NCBI GenBank assembly: GCA_927417275.1
Contig: CAKMJV010000014.1
Location: forward strand, 1 to 52,383
DNA from: an uncultured Clostridia bacterium
GTDB lineage: Bacteria; Bacillota; Clostridia; Peptostreptococcales; Acidaminobacteraceae
DNA: 52,383 nucleotides
Direction of reading: 5' to 3'
The first letter of the stretch is position 1. The number at the start of each line of letters is the position of its first letter. The notes beneath the pieces are model-generated. The model was given only the letters and a program-made list of their open reading frames with translations. It did not search any database and was not told the DNA's origin. Shown piece by piece: positions 8,361-19,979 of this stretch. The position numbers were made by a program, and so were the translations under genes.

Positions 8361-10103
8361 TTGAATAATAATTATGATGCATTTGACATAGATAAAGTTA
8401 AAGCCACAAAATATTTGTTTTTTACGGGTAAAGGCGGTGTGGGAAAAACTTCTACTGCATGTTCAGTGGCCGTTAATTTAGCAGATCAAGGACAAACGGT
8501 ATTATTAATAAGCACCGACCCCGCGTCTAATTTAGAAGATGTATTCGGCACGGCTATAGACGGAGCGGGCGTAGAAATAAAAGAAGTCCCTAGACTTACT
8601 GTTGTTAATATTAATCCAGAAGAGGCAGCGCATGCCTATAGAGAGTCCGTCGTAGGACCCTATAGAGGAAAGTTGCCCGCACTTGTGATCGAAAACATGG
8701 AAGAGCAACTTTCAGGGTCATGTACTGTGGAAATAGCAGCGTTTGATCAGTTTTCAAAGTTCATTTCAGATGCAAATATCGAATCTCAATATGATCATAT
8801 CGTATTTGATACGGCGCCCACAGGTCACACCTTAAGGATGCTTCAATTGCCTGCCGCGTGGAGTAATTTCATCAGTGAAAGCACCCATGGATCCTCGTGT
8901 TTGGGACAACTTTCAGGACTTGAGGCTAAAAAGGACACTTATAAGCAAGCGGTATTAAATCTATCGGATGCGAAAAAAACCACATTGATTTTGGTTTCAC
9001 GACCTGAGGCGTCACCACTGCTTGAAGCAGAACGTTCCAGTATAGAGTTAAAAGCACTCCACATTGACAATCAAATACTTATTATCAATGGGATACTGGA
9101 ACACGCAACGGATCCATTGTCTCAGATGATAAAAGAGAAGCAAATAAATGCCATTAGAAATATTCCAAAGTCACTTACGCAAAACCCGATTTATACGATC
9201 CCATTACGGACTTATAATGTGATGGGCGTTGATAAAATGCGACTTTTCTTTAAGGAAGATCGCCTAGAAGCATCGGTTAGTGGTTTAGACCAAACGTCTT
9301 TTAAAGCGATTAATGCGCTTGTGGACGACTTGGTTACAAAAAATAAAAAAGTGATCTTTACCATGGGAAAAGGTGGTGTTGGGAAAACATCTGTTGCAAC
9401 ATCCATCGCATTTGCATTGTCACAAAGAGGCATTAAAGTGCACTTGACATCCACCGACCCTGCCAATCATGTGGATTTGAGCATTCAAAATGAAGGTTTT
9501 TTACGGATCAGTAGAATAGATGAAAAAGTTGAACTTGAAAACTATCAAAATGAAGTGTTGAGTAAAGCGCGAGAAACGATGGATGAAGCCGATCTTGCTT
9601 ATATTGAAGAAGACCTACGATCACCATGTACACAGGAAGTGGCTCTTTTTAGGGCTTTTGCAGAGGTCGTTGATCATTCGGAAGATGAAGTGGTGGTTAT
9701 AGATACCGCACCGACGGGTCATACGCTTTTGTTACTTGATGCCACAGAGAGTTATCACAAAGAAGTGCAAAGAAGTAAGGGGGAAACACCGGAGGCTGTA
9801 CAGAAGCTGCTTCCCAAACTTAGAGATGCGGACTTTACAGAGGTGATTATCGTTACACTCCCAGAAGCGACGCCTGTCTTCGAAGCCGAGCGATTACGGG
9901 AAGATTTAAAGCGCGCGGGTATTAATAACACGTGGTGGGTCATCAATCAGAGTTTATCAAAAGCCCAATCAAGTGACACGCTGATCAAAGCACGTGCACA
10001 TGCAGAAGGTGTGTGGATGGACAAAGTGAAGTCCATTAGTTCAGATCATTTTGTCGTCATACCATGGTTGCAAGAGGCGTCGATAACGAATATGCTTAAA
10101 TAA
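8361..10103 (+). CDS. arsA: ArsA arsenite-stimulated ATPase
   Basis: This 580-residue protein is a tandem P-loop ATPase that energises arsenite efflux. The two halves carry GKGGVGKTS at about residues 23-31 and 336-344, and DTAPTGHTL in each half. Cysteines C121, C180 and C423 match the spacing of the three metalloid-binding cysteines of the R773 ArsA. I place the start at TTG 8361 because GAGGGG lies 10 bases before it and it follows the arsD stop immediately; a GTG at 8337 inside arsD is less likely. ArsA normally works on ArsB or Acr3, and neither is encoded nearby. Confidence 0.92.
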   Translation: MNNNYDAFDIDKVKATKYLFFTGKGGVGKTSTACSVAVNLADQGQTVLLISTDPASNLEDVFGTAIDGAGVEIKEVPRLTVVNINPEEAAHAYRESVVGPYRGKLPALVIENMEEQLSGSCTVEIAAFDQFSKFISDANIESQYDHIVFDTAPTGHTLRMLQLPAAWSNFISESTHGSSCLGQLSGLEAKKDTYKQAVLNLSDAKKTTLILVSRPEASPLLEAERSSIELKALHIDNQILIINGILEHATDPLSQMIKEKQINAIRNIPKSLTQNPIYTIPLRTYNVMGVDKMRLFFKEDRLEASVSGLDQTSFKAINALVDDLVTKNKKVIFTMGKGGVGKTSVATSIAFALSQRGIKVHLTSTDPANHVDLSIQNEGFLRISRIDEKVELENYQNEVLSKARETMDEADLAYIEEDLRSPCTQEVALFRAFAEVVDHSEDEVVVIDTAPTGHTLLLLDATESYHKEVQRSKGETPEAVQKLLPKLRDADFTEVIIVTLPEATPVFEAERLREDLKRAGINNTWWVINQSLSKAQSSDTLIKARAHAEGVWMDKVKSISSDHFVVIPWLQEASITNMLK

Positions 10104-10122
10104 TAAGGGAGGATTTATAAAC

Positions 10123-10539
10123 ATGAGAAAACCAAAAGTAGCATTTATCTGTGTGCATAATTCATGTAGAAGTCAAATGGCCGAGGCACTTGGGAAACAT
10201 TTTGCAGGAGACGTGTTTGAAAGCTATTCTGCGGGTACAGAAACAAAGCCACAGATTAATCAAGATGCAGTGCGTTTAATCAAGGCAATCTATGGCATAG
10301 ACATGGAGGCCACTCAAACATCTAAACTGTTAAATGACATTCCCGAAGTGGATATTTTGATCAAAATGGGATGCAATGTCGTTTGTCCATTCTTGCCGAA
10401 TCAACATGAGGAAGATTGGGGACTTGATGACCCAAGTGGTAAATCAGATGCAGCGTTCAAGTTGATTATCGATCAAATCGAAAGTAACGTGAAAGCATTG
10501 GCAGAAAAGATCAAAAACAATACAATTGTGTTACAATAA
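10123..10539 (+). CDS. arsC: arsenate reductase, thioredoxin-coupled LMW-phosphatase type
   Basis: This 138-residue protein has the phosphatase-like loop C-V-H-N-S-C-R with nucleophile C10 and R16. A second pair, C84 and C88, lies in MGCNVVCPFLP, followed by EDWGLDDPSGK, which carries the acid aspartate. This matches the thioredoxin-dependent ArsC group, except that the relay cysteines are CX3C here, as in several anaerobes, and not CX6C as in the S. aureus enzyme. It would reduce arsenate to arsenite. It follows arsA in an operon behind GGGAGG and ends at a strong terminator. Confidence 0.92.
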   Translation: MRKPKVAFICVHNSCRSQMAEALGKHFAGDVFESYSAGTETKPQINQDAVRLIKAIYGIDMEATQTSKLLNDIPEVDILIKMGCNVVCPFLPNQHEEDWGLDDPSGKSDAAFKLIIDQIESNVKALAEKIKNNTIVLQ

Positions 10540-10547
10540 ATAACTTT

Positions 10548-10590
10548 GGGGCGCTTTAATGATTTAAAATCATTTGAAGATGCCCCTTTT
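10548..10590 (+). terminator. rho-independent terminator of ars operon
   Basis: A long stem from GGGGC(G)CTTTAATGATTT to its complement ending GCCCC (10548-10586) is followed by TTTT. Confidence 0.85.
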
Positions 10591-10684
10591 CACTATCATT
10601 TCATTTCAAATTTTGATATAATGGTGCTAATGCAATTGTAAGAAGTTGCTCACTTTTATGCTACAGAATGAGATGGGATCAACG

Positions 10685-12103
10685 ATGAAAATGAATTTTA
10701 ATTTAAACTTGATTCAAACTCAAAAGTTGATAATGACACCTGAGTTGAAGCAAGCAATCGAAATTTTACAATATAATGCGATGGAACTAAACGACTTCAT
10801 AAATGAAGAGTTATTAAATAATCCTATATTGGAAAAAATAACCACTATTGGGGAAGATGAACCAGTTCCTGAAAAAGCAGATAACGAGTTTGAATACGAT
10901 TTAGATAAAGGTGAGAAAAAAGAAATTGATTGGGAAGATTTGGTGAATTATTTCGATGATTCTCGGCCAATGGGTAATACCACCACATTTACATCTGATT
11001 CTGAAGTGAATTATGATAATTTTGTCGCGGATGAAGAAACTTTAAAAGACTACTTAGCCATGCAACTTAAATTTTCGAAACTGGAGCCACAAGTTTATAA
11101 AATCTGTGACTATATTTTGGAAAATATCGATGATAATGGTTACTTACAAATGAATAATGAAGAAGCGATGATTCGCTTTGATAAAACATATGATGAAATC
11201 GAGCAATTGGTGCGATTGATTCAAACATTTGATCCGCCAGGGGTAGGCGCAAGAAGCATCAAAGAGTGTTTGTTGATTCAACTCTATCAACAGGGTTACG
11301 AGGACAGTTTAGAAGAAACGCTGGTGACTTCGTTTTTAACAGAACTTGGTGAGAAAAAATTTGCCATCATCGCGAAGAAAATAGGCGAAACGGCGGAACG
11401 TGTTCAAGGGGCATATGATTATATTAAAACGCTTGAACCTAAACCGGGCCGTTCCTTTGCATCCTTACGCGATGTGCGATATGTCGTTCCAGATGTTTAC
11501 GTAGAAAAAATTAAAGACGAGTATGTGGTGATGGTAAATGAAAGTGCTTCACCGAGACTTCAAATAAATGGCTTTTATAAAAACATGATGAATCAATTCA
11601 CGAAAGATTCACTGACCAGTGAGTATTTATCAAAGAACCTACAGTCTGCATTAAGGATTATAAAGAGTATAGAGCAGAGACGTAATACCATTTATCGTGT
11701 GTGCAAAGCCATTATAGAATACCAATATGATTTTTTTGAAAAGGGACTTCTCTATCTTAAACCACTCAACTTAAAGGATATTGCTGATGAAATAGAAGTG
11801 CATGAATCCACCGTCAGTCGCGCAGTAAATGGCAAGTATATACAGTGTCCAAACGGCCTATTTGAAATTAAGTATTTCTTTCAAAGTGGTGTTAAAGGTT
11901 CCAGTGGAGAAGGGGTATCGTCTGAAAGTGTAAAATCAGTCATTAAAGACCTTATCGAAAAAGAAGATCCTAAAAAACCCCATAGTGACCAGTACCTTGC
12001 TGAAGAACTCATTCGGCGTGGTATTAATATTTCCCGAAGAACCGTGGCAAAGTATCGAGATGAGTTAAATCTACCGCCTTCATCTAAACGGAAGCGCTTT
12101 TAA
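10685..12103 (+). CDS. rpoN: RNA polymerase sigma-54 factor
   Basis: This 472-residue protein has the three sigma-54 regions: the glutamine/leucine-rich activator domain (LNLIQTQKLIMTPELKQAIEILQ) at the start, the core-binding domain with FDPPGVGARSIKECL, and the C-terminal DNA-binding part with HESTVSRAVNGKYIQCPNGLFEIKYFF and the RpoN box SRRTVAKYRD. It recognises -24/-12 promoters together with AAA+ activators. I choose the ATG at 10685 because the conserved region begins there; ATGs at 10658 and 10673 are in frame. A TATAAT at 10617 may be its promoter. rpoN just before cggR-gap is an order also known in other Firmicutes. Confidence 0.95.
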   Translation: MKMNFNLNLIQTQKLIMTPELKQAIEILQYNAMELNDFINEELLNNPILEKITTIGEDEPVPEKADNEFEYDLDKGEKKEIDWEDLVNYFDDSRPMGNTTTFTSDSEVNYDNFVADEETLKDYLAMQLKFSKLEPQVYKICDYILENIDDNGYLQMNNEEAMIRFDKTYDEIEQLVRLIQTFDPPGVGARSIKECLLIQLYQQGYEDSLEETLVTSFLTELGEKKFAIIAKKIGETAERVQGAYDYIKTLEPKPGRSFASLRDVRYVVPDVYVEKIKDEYVVMVNESASPRLQINGFYKNMMNQFTKDSLTSEYLSKNLQSALRIIKSIEQRRNTIYRVCKAIIEYQYDFFEKGLLYLKPLNLKDIADEIEVHESTVSRAVNGKYIQCPNGLFEIKYFFQSGVKGSSGEGVSSESVKSVIKDLIEKEDPKKPHSDQYLAEELIRRGINISRRTVAKYRDELNLPPSSKRKRF

Positions 12104-12120
12104 TAATCAACAAGTGTTTT

Positions 12121-12159
12121 GGACGATGATCGACCATTTTGGAGCGATTTCGTCCTTTT
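12121..12159 (+). terminator. probable terminator after rpoN
   Basis: GGACGA (12121) pairs with TCGTCC (12150-12155), with an inner helix ATCGACC/GGAGCGAT, followed by TTTTC. The stem is imperfect. Confidence 0.55.
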
Positions 12160-12192
12160 CTTTTACGGAAAATTAAAGATTGTTAAAGGGCA

Positions 12193-12345
12193 GGGACAAA
12201 AAACGCCCTAGCGGGATAAAAAGTTTGTTTTTTTATCAAAAACACCTTGTATTTCATTTTTACAGTGATATAATGAGTTTGTAAGCAAGTTTTTTTTTAC
12301 CGTATATGGGACAAAAAAAAACAACGTGGTAAAAAATACATCCCG
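12193..12345 (+). promoter_or_regulatory. promoter of glycolytic operon with candidate CggR boxes
   Basis: The core promoter is TTGTAT (12247-12252), 16 bases, TATAAT (12269-12274). Around it the element GGGAYAAAAA occurs three times: GGGACA at 12193 and GGGATA at 12213, exactly 20 bases apart in direct orientation, and GGGACA at 12308 downstream of the start site. An inverted copy, ATCCCG, lies at 12340-12345. The known CggR operator of Bacillus is a tandem repeat of CGGGAC half-sites, so a bound CggR here is a reasonable inference. Confidence 0.6.
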
Positions 12346-12363
12346 AAAGATGGGGGCGATTTA

Positions 12364-13419
12364 ATGACGAATCACCGTGGCAGTGAGAAGGATAATTTAA
12401 TATTTGTTCTGAAGCATGCCTTCCCAGAAATGGAAGAGTTGTTACCACTTCGGTTCAATCTTCTAAACAGCATAAAGTTTAATCAACCTGTAGGCAGGCG
12501 TATGTTAGCGGGTACCATGGGATACACAGAGCGCGTCGTTAGACGGGAATGTGATATTTTAAAAGATCATAATCTGATCGATTATTATTCAGATGGTATG
12601 CGGTTAACACAGAAAGGCTTTGAAGTCTTAGAAGCATTAACGGAGGTCTTTTATAAGATCAACGGTATTAATCTTTTAGAAGAAGACTTGGCGAAAAAAT
12701 TAAACATCAAGAAAGTGATCGTAGGCTCAGTCGGCATTCAAGATGAAAATGTATCGCTTAATGAGATTGGCTATGAAGCAGCAAAGTATCTACACAGTTT
12801 AATCGATGAAAAAAGTATTATCGGATTAACTGGCGGTTCTTCGATAGAAAAAGTGATAAATGGGTATAAAGCCGATTGGGGACCGTTTAGAAATAATGAA
12901 ATAATGGTTGTCCCAGCAAGAGGTGGTCTTGGAAACAAAAACGAATACCAAGCAAACACTTTGGCAGAGCGTTTAGCAAACAAACTAAACGCACAGTATC
13001 AGATGCTCTACACACAAGATAACTTGTCTAGAGCGACCATAGAAGAGTTGAAAAATGAACCCAACATCAAGCGCATACTAGAAAATATCGAGCAATTGGA
13101 TGTATTGTTGTTTGGTATAGGACGTGCGAGTGTGATGGCAAATCGTCGTGTACTCGATGCAGAAGAAATAGAATTTATTTTAAGCAAAGGTGCAGTGGCA
13201 GAGTCATTTGGGTACTATTTTAACAAAGATGGTGAAATTGTTTACGAAATTAGTACCATTGGTATTAATTTGGATAAATTTAAGCGTTTAAACCATGTAA
13301 TCGCTGTTGCAGGCGGTATTGATAAAACTGAAGCGATTATCGCGATCAGCAAACTCAACCCCAATCTGGTTTTGGTTACAGATGAGCAGACAGCTAAAAA
13401 AATCCAAGAGGTTTTATAA
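12364..13419 (+). CDS. cggR: central glycolytic genes regulator (SorC family)
   Basis: This 351-residue repressor has an N-terminal winged-helix DNA-binding domain (residues about 30-95, with RMLAGTMGYTERVVRRECDILKDHN) and a sugar-binding domain of the SorC/DeoR type (GLTGGSSIEKVI, VVPARGGLG, AVAGGIDKTEAI). In Bacillus, CggR represses gap and the following genes until fructose-1,6-bisphosphate releases it. Here it stands first in the operon, 22 bases before gap, and candidate operator boxes lie upstream, so autoregulation is likely. The start is an ATG behind GGGGG. Confidence 0.93.
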   Translation: MTNHRGSEKDNLIFVLKHAFPEMEELLPLRFNLLNSIKFNQPVGRRMLAGTMGYTERVVRRECDILKDHNLIDYYSDGMRLTQKGFEVLEALTEVFYKINGINLLEEDLAKKLNIKKVIVGSVGIQDENVSLNEIGYEAAKYLHSLIDEKSIIGLTGGSSIEKVINGYKADWGPFRNNEIMVVPARGGLGNKNEYQANTLAERLANKLNAQYQMLYTQDNLSRATIEELKNEPNIKRILENIEQLDVLLFGIGRASVMANRRVLDAEEIEFILSKGAVAESFGYYFNKDGEIVYEISTIGINLDKFKRLNHVIAVAGGIDKTEAIIAISKLNPNLVLVTDEQTAKKIQEVL

Positions 13420-13426
13420 ATTTTAA

Positions 13427-14500
<1,074 letters not shown>

Positions 14501-14530
14501 TTAGCTTTTTCGGACTATGTCTGACATTGG

Positions 14531-14549
14531 ACCCTGACCTAGTCAGGGT
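14531..14549 (+). other. hairpin between gap and pgk
   Basis: ACCCTGAC and GTCAGGGT pair around CTA. No T-run follows, so it is more likely an mRNA stability or processing element that lets gap reach a higher level than a real terminator. Confidence 0.5.
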
Positions 14550-14578
14550 TCACTTTATGTATATATTGGAGGCCAATC

Positions 14579-15772
14579 ATGTTTAGTAAAAAAACAATAG
14601 AAGATATAGCAGTACAAGGTAAAAGCGTTTTGGTTCGCGTAGATTTCAATGTACCCCTTAAAGATGGCGTGATCACAGATGAAAATAGAATCGTAGGCGC
14701 ACTGCCAACCATCAAATATTTAATTGCAAATGGCGCAAAAGTGATTTTGTGTTCACATCTTGGCAAACCTAAAGCAGATAACTTAGCACCGTTCACTTTA
14801 GCACCTGTTGCAAAAAGACTATCTGAAATATTAGGACAAGAAGTGGCATTTCCTGCAGACGTAGAAGTGGTTGGACCTAATGCAAGAGAAGCCGTTAAAG
14901 CGATGAAAAATGGCGATGTGATCTTACTTGAAAACACGAGATACCGCGCTGAAGAAACTAAAAACGGGGAAGCATTTTCTAAAGATCTTGCATCAATCGC
15001 AGATGTATTTGTAAACGATGCGTTTGGCACAGCACACAGAGCGCATTCATCAACAGTTGGCGTTACTGCATTTGTAGAATCTTCTGTATGCGGTTACCTC
15101 ATCCAAAAGGAACTCAAATTTTTAGGTGAAGCCGTAGACAAACCCGTTAGACCATTTTGTGCGATTTTAGGTGGTGCAAAAGTATCAGACAAAATTAAAG
15201 TCATCGAAAATTTACTTACTAAAGTAGATTCGTTAATTATCGGCGGTGGTATGGCGTATACGTTCTTAAAAGCACAAGGCTATACAGTAGGCAAATCACT
15301 TGTTGAAGAAGATAAATTAGACTATGCACTCAAGATGATCGAAAGTGCAAAAGAAAAAGGCGTTGAACTTTTATTGCCAATCGATCATATTGTTGCATCA
15401 GAGTTTAACAAAGATGCAGCGCCTGTGGTAACAGAAGGCATCGACATCGACGCAGACTTTATGGGCCTTGATATCGGACCTAAAACAGCAGCACTTTATG
15501 CAGAGGTGGCTTCAAAAGCAAAAACGATTATATGGAACGGACCTATGGGCGTATTTGAATTTGAAAACTTTGCAAAAGGGACTGTTGCTGTGGCAAAAGC
15601 ACTTGCAGATTCAGATGCAACGACTGTCATTGGTGGTGGCGATAGTGCTGCTGCTGTAAACATCCTTGGATTTGGCGATAAAATGACGCATATTTCTACA
15701 GGTGGCGGCGCTTCATTAGAGTTCTTAGAAGGACTTGTATTACCAGGTATTGAGGCGTTAAACGACAAATAG
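14579..15772 (+). CDS. pgk: phosphoglycerate kinase
   Basis: This 397-residue enzyme makes ATP from 1,3-bisphosphoglycerate in the cytoplasm. The signature [12 protein letters not shown] lies at residues 19-30, with [42 protein letters not shown] and the C-terminal nucleotide segment [11 protein letters not shown]. Length is normal. The start is the ATG behind TGGAGG, 78 bases after gap and 14 bases before tpiA. Confidence 0.97.
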   Translation: MFSKKTIEDIAVQGKSVLVRVDFNVPLKDGVITDENRIVGALPTIKYLIANGAKVILCSHLGKPKADNLAPFTLAPVAKRLSEILGQEVAFPADVEVVGPNAREAVKAMKNGDVILLENTRYRAEETKNGEAFSKDLASIADVFVNDAFGTAHRAHSSTVGVTAFVESSVCGYLIQKELKFLGEAVDKPVRPFCAILGGAKVSDKIKVIENLLTKVDSLIIGGGMAYTFLKAQGYTVGKSLVEEDKLDYALKMIESAKEKGVELLLPIDHIVASEFNKDAAPVVTEGIDIDADFMGLDIGPKTAALYAEVASKAKTIIWNGPMGVFEFENFAKGTVAVAKALADSDATTVIGGGDSAAAVNILGFGDKMTHISTGGGASLEFLEGLVLPGIEALNDK

Positions 15773-15786
15773 GAAGTGAGGATCAC

Positions 15787-16533
15787 ATGAGAAAACCCAT
15801 TATAGCAGGTAACTGGAAAATGCATAAAAGCATCGCCGATGGTGTGGCTTTTATCAATGAAATAAAAGGTCAAGTGGCAGATACAGATGTAGAAACTTTA
15901 GTCTGTGCACCTTACACTTTGCTTGCTTCATTAGTAGAAGTAGCAAAAGGCACCAACATCAAAATCGGTGCACAAAATATGCACTTTGAAGACAAAGGCG
16001 CTTTTACAGGTGAAGTTAGTGCAGATATGCTTAAAGAAATCGGCGTAACACATGTTATCATCGGCCACTCTGAGAGAAGACAATTTTTCGCAGAAACAGA
16101 TGAAACCGTAAATAAAAAAACACATAAAGCACTTGCAAAAGGTTTAACACCGATTGTATGCTGTGGTGAAACACTTGAGCAAAGAGAAGCAGACGAAACT
16201 AAGACAGTTTGTAAAACACAAATCGTAAAAGCATTTGAAAACATTTCTGCAGAAGATGCGCCAAAAGTAGTGATCGCATATGAGCCGATTTGGGCGATTG
16301 GAACAGGCAAGACTGCAAGTAGTCAAGATGCAAACGACGTAATCGCATATATCAGAGAAGTGCTCGTTGGACTTTACAGTGATGCAGTATCTGAAGAAGT
16401 GCGTATTCAATACGGCGGCAGTGTGAAACCTTCAAATGTTGAAGAGATCATGAATGAAGCAGACATCGATGGTGCATTGGTTGGTGGTGCAAGTTTAGAA
16501 GCAAGTGATTTCGTACAACTCGTTAATTTTTAA
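15787..16533 (+). CDS. tpiA: triosephosphate isomerase
   Basis: This 248-residue TIM barrel interconverts dihydroxyacetone phosphate and GAP. AGNWKMHKS carries the N-terminal Asn and Lys, IIGHSERR the catalytic His region, AYEPIWAIGTGKTAS the catalytic Glu and mobile loop, and YGGSVKPSN plus GALVGGASLE the phosphate-binding loops. It lies 14 bases after pgk and 11 bases before gpmI in the same operon, with GGAAGTGAGG as ribosome site. Confidence 0.97.
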   Translation: MRKPIIAGNWKMHKSIADGVAFINEIKGQVADTDVETLVCAPYTLLASLVEVAKGTNIKIGAQNMHFEDKGAFTGEVSADMLKEIGVTHVIIGHSERRQFFAETDETVNKKTHKALAKGLTPIVCCGETLEQREADETKTVCKTQIVKAFENISAEDAPKVVIAYEPIWAIGTGKTASSQDANDVIAYIREVLVGLYSDAVSEEVRIQYGGSVKPSNVEEIMNEADIDGALVGGASLEASDFVQLVNF

Positions 16534-16544
16534 GGAGTAAAATT

Positions 16545-18071
16545 ATGAAAAAACCAACCGCATTGATTATTATGGATGGCTGGGGTCAAAGCAATCCTTC
16601 AGCGGGTAACGCTGTGGAACTTGCAAACACGCCAAACTATGATCAATTCATTAAAAAATATCCACATACGCTCATCGCAGCAAGTGGTTTTGATGTCGGT
16701 TTACCAGATGGGCAAATGGGCAATTCAGAAGTTGGTCACTTAAACATCGGTGCTGGACGCGTCATATATCAAGAATTGACACGGATCACAAAATCCATTA
16801 AAGATGGCGATTTCTTTGAAAACCCTGAATTAATCGCAGCGATGGCGCATGCAAAAGCACATGGCACGAAACTTCACACTTGGGGACTTTTGTCTGATGG
16901 TGGTGTTCATAGCCATATCGACCATCTCAAAGCACTTGTTTTGATGGCTAAACAACAAGGTTTGTCAAACATCTATGTACATGGTTTTATGGATGGCAGA
17001 GATACGTCTCCAACAAGTGGCCTTTCTTATGTTAGAGAACTTGAAAAGTATATGTCAGATATACAGTTTGGTGAGATTGCTACGATCTCTGGACGTTACT
17101 ACTCTATGGATCGAGACAATCGCTGGGAGCGCATCGAAAAATCATATAACATGTTGGTAAAAGCAGAGGGTGAAATGGCAGATTCTGTCGAATCGGTTTT
17201 TCAAGCTTCTTATGAAAAAGGTGTCACCGATGAGTTCATCTTACCTACAGTGATTATGAAAAACGGCGCACCTGTGGCAAAGGTATGTGAAAACGATGCC
17301 ATAATCTTTTTCAATTTTAGACCTGACAGAGCACGTGAAATTACGCGTGCCATCGTGGACGTTGATTTTGATGGCTTTGAAAGAACGTATTTCCCAACGA
17401 AATATGTAGGATTCACACAATACGATAAAACCATTACAAATGTTGAAATTGCATATAAACAACAATCGATAGACAACACGCTTGGACAGTATTTGGCATC
17501 GCTGGGTAAAACACAACTCCGAATCGCTGAAACTGAAAAATATGCACATGTGACCTTTTTCTTTAACGGTGGCATCGAAGCGCCAAACGCTGGTGAAGAT
17601 CGCGTGTTAATCAATTCGCCAAAAGTTGCAACTTATGACCTTAAACCGGAGATGTCTGCATACGAGATGACAGAGCGACTCCTTGCTGAGATCGACAGAG
17701 ATTATTATGATTTAATCGTAGTGAACTATGCAAATCCTGATATGGTTGGACACACAGGCATCATCGAAGCTGCAGTAAAAGCAGTCGAAGTTGTAGATGA
17801 ATGTGTTGGTAAAATAGTGGCAAAACTTGAAGAAAAGCAAGGCAACTTCATCATTACAGCAGATCATGGGAATGCAGAGCAAATGCTTACTGAAACAGGT
17901 GAGCCGATGACGGCGCACTCGATCAATAAAGTACCATGTATCGTAGGCGGTATGCCAGGTATTTCATTAATAGAAGCGGGTAAACTTTGTGACTTAACAC
18001 CGACTCTACTTGATTTGATGGCGATTCCCGTACCAAAAGAAATGACAGGCACTTCGATTATCAAGAAATAA
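16545..18071 (+). CDS. gpmI: 2,3-bisphosphoglycerate-independent phosphoglycerate mutase
   Basis: This 508-residue Mn-dependent enzyme converts 3- to 2-phosphoglycerate. It belongs to the alkaline-phosphatase-like superfamily: IIMDGWG at the start binds metal, GNSEVGHLNIGAGR holds the phosphorylated serine S61, HGFMDGRDTSPTSG and SGRYYSMDRDNRWER shape the substrate site, and ITADHGNAEQM is the C-terminal metal motif. It follows tpiA with AAGGAGTAAA as ribosome site. There is a small GGTC/GACC hairpin at 18079-18090 before eno. Confidence 0.97.
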   Translation: MKKPTALIIMDGWGQSNPSAGNAVELANTPNYDQFIKKYPHTLIAASGFDVGLPDGQMGNSEVGHLNIGAGRVIYQELTRITKSIKDGDFFENPELIAAMAHAKAHGTKLHTWGLLSDGGVHSHIDHLKALVLMAKQQGLSNIYVHGFMDGRDTSPTSGLSYVRELEKYMSDIQFGEIATISGRYYSMDRDNRWERIEKSYNMLVKAEGEMADSVESVFQASYEKGVTDEFILPTVIMKNGAPVAKVCENDAIIFFNFRPDRAREITRAIVDVDFDGFERTYFPTKYVGFTQYDKTITNVEIAYKQQSIDNTLGQYLASLGKTQLRIAETEKYAHVTFFFNGGIEAPNAGEDRVLINSPKVATYDLKPEMSAYEMTERLLAEIDRDYYDLIVVNYANPDMVGHTGIIEAAVKAVEVVDECVGKIVAKLEEKQGNFIITADHGNAEQMLTETGEPMTAHSINKVPCIVGGMPGISLIEAGKLCDLTPTLLDLMAIPVPKEMTGTSIIKK

Positions 18072-18113
18072 TTCACTCGGTCGTAAGACCATAAAAAACC
18101 ATAGTTTAAATGA

Positions 18114-19433
<1,320 letters not shown>

Positions 19434-19527
19434 TTCCATTTCCCCTGACACTATTTATTCCCATTTTGAGTCAAATCAAATTGGTCAAATAATAAACGCA
19501 AATCTAAATCAATCTTAACAAAGCCTG

Positions 19528-19567
19528 AAGCTTGGTGGACAGCAACCACCAAGCTTAGTGCTTTTTT
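19528..19567 (+). terminator. rho-independent terminator of glycolytic operon
   Basis: AAGCTTGGTGG (19528-19538) pairs perfectly with CCACCAAGCTT (19546-19556), followed by AGTGC and six T. Confidence 0.85.
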
Positions 19568-19587
19568 GCTAAAACCAAATGAATTAA

Positions 19588-19616
19588 TTGTATTTTTAAG
19601 GCGTCTGTGTTAAAAT
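19588..19616 (+). promoter_or_regulatory. secG promoter
   Basis: TTGTAT and TAAAAT are spaced by 17 bases, 36 bases before the secG start. Confidence 0.7.
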
Positions 19617-19651
19617 ACCTATGTTAAGCATACAAAGAGGGAGGTGGAAAA

Positions 19652-19882
19652 ATGCAAATCGTATCTACAGTACTTTTAATCGTATCATCATTGATTCTCA
19701 TCGCTAGTATTTTATTACAATCGGGAAAATCTGCGGGATTATCAGGTTCAATCGGCGGTGGCGCTGAGCAAATCTGGGGAAAAAATAAAGCAAGAGATTA
19801 CGACGCTAAATTTGATAAAATTACAAAAGTATCAGCAGTCGTTTTCATGATTTCTGCGTTGATGATGGCATATATACAATAA
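19652..19882 (+). CDS. secG: preprotein translocase subunit SecG
   Basis: This 76-residue protein has two transmembrane helices (residues about 3-22 and 55-74) separated by the conserved loop with LLQSGKSAGLSGSIGGGAEQIWG. It is the accessory subunit of the SecYEG channel in the cytoplasmic membrane. secG behind eno and before rnr, smpB and ssrA is a common Firmicute arrangement, here interrupted by hppA. The ribosome site GGGAGGTGG precedes the ATG. Confidence 0.94.
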   Translation: MQIVSTVLLIVSSLILIASILLQSGKSAGLSGSIGGGAEQIWGKNKARDYDAKFDKITKVSAVVFMISALMMAYIQ

Positions 19883-19909
19883 TTAGCTTGCTAATTGTTG
19901 TATTTTTTT
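19876..19909 (+). terminator. terminator after secG
   Basis: ACAATAATTAGC and GCTAATTGTTGT pair with one bulge, followed by ATTTTTTT. The stem begins inside the last codons of secG. Confidence 0.75.
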
Positions 19910-19979
19910 CTTATGCGTTTTTATTAGACTATAATATTGTAGGGAATTATTGATCTTAGTTGTGGGGAGGATTTATCCA

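Noticed and set aside
14539..15030. 163-codon frame opposite pgk
   Set aside because: Shadow of the strongly conserved pgk gene; composition is that of an antisense frame.
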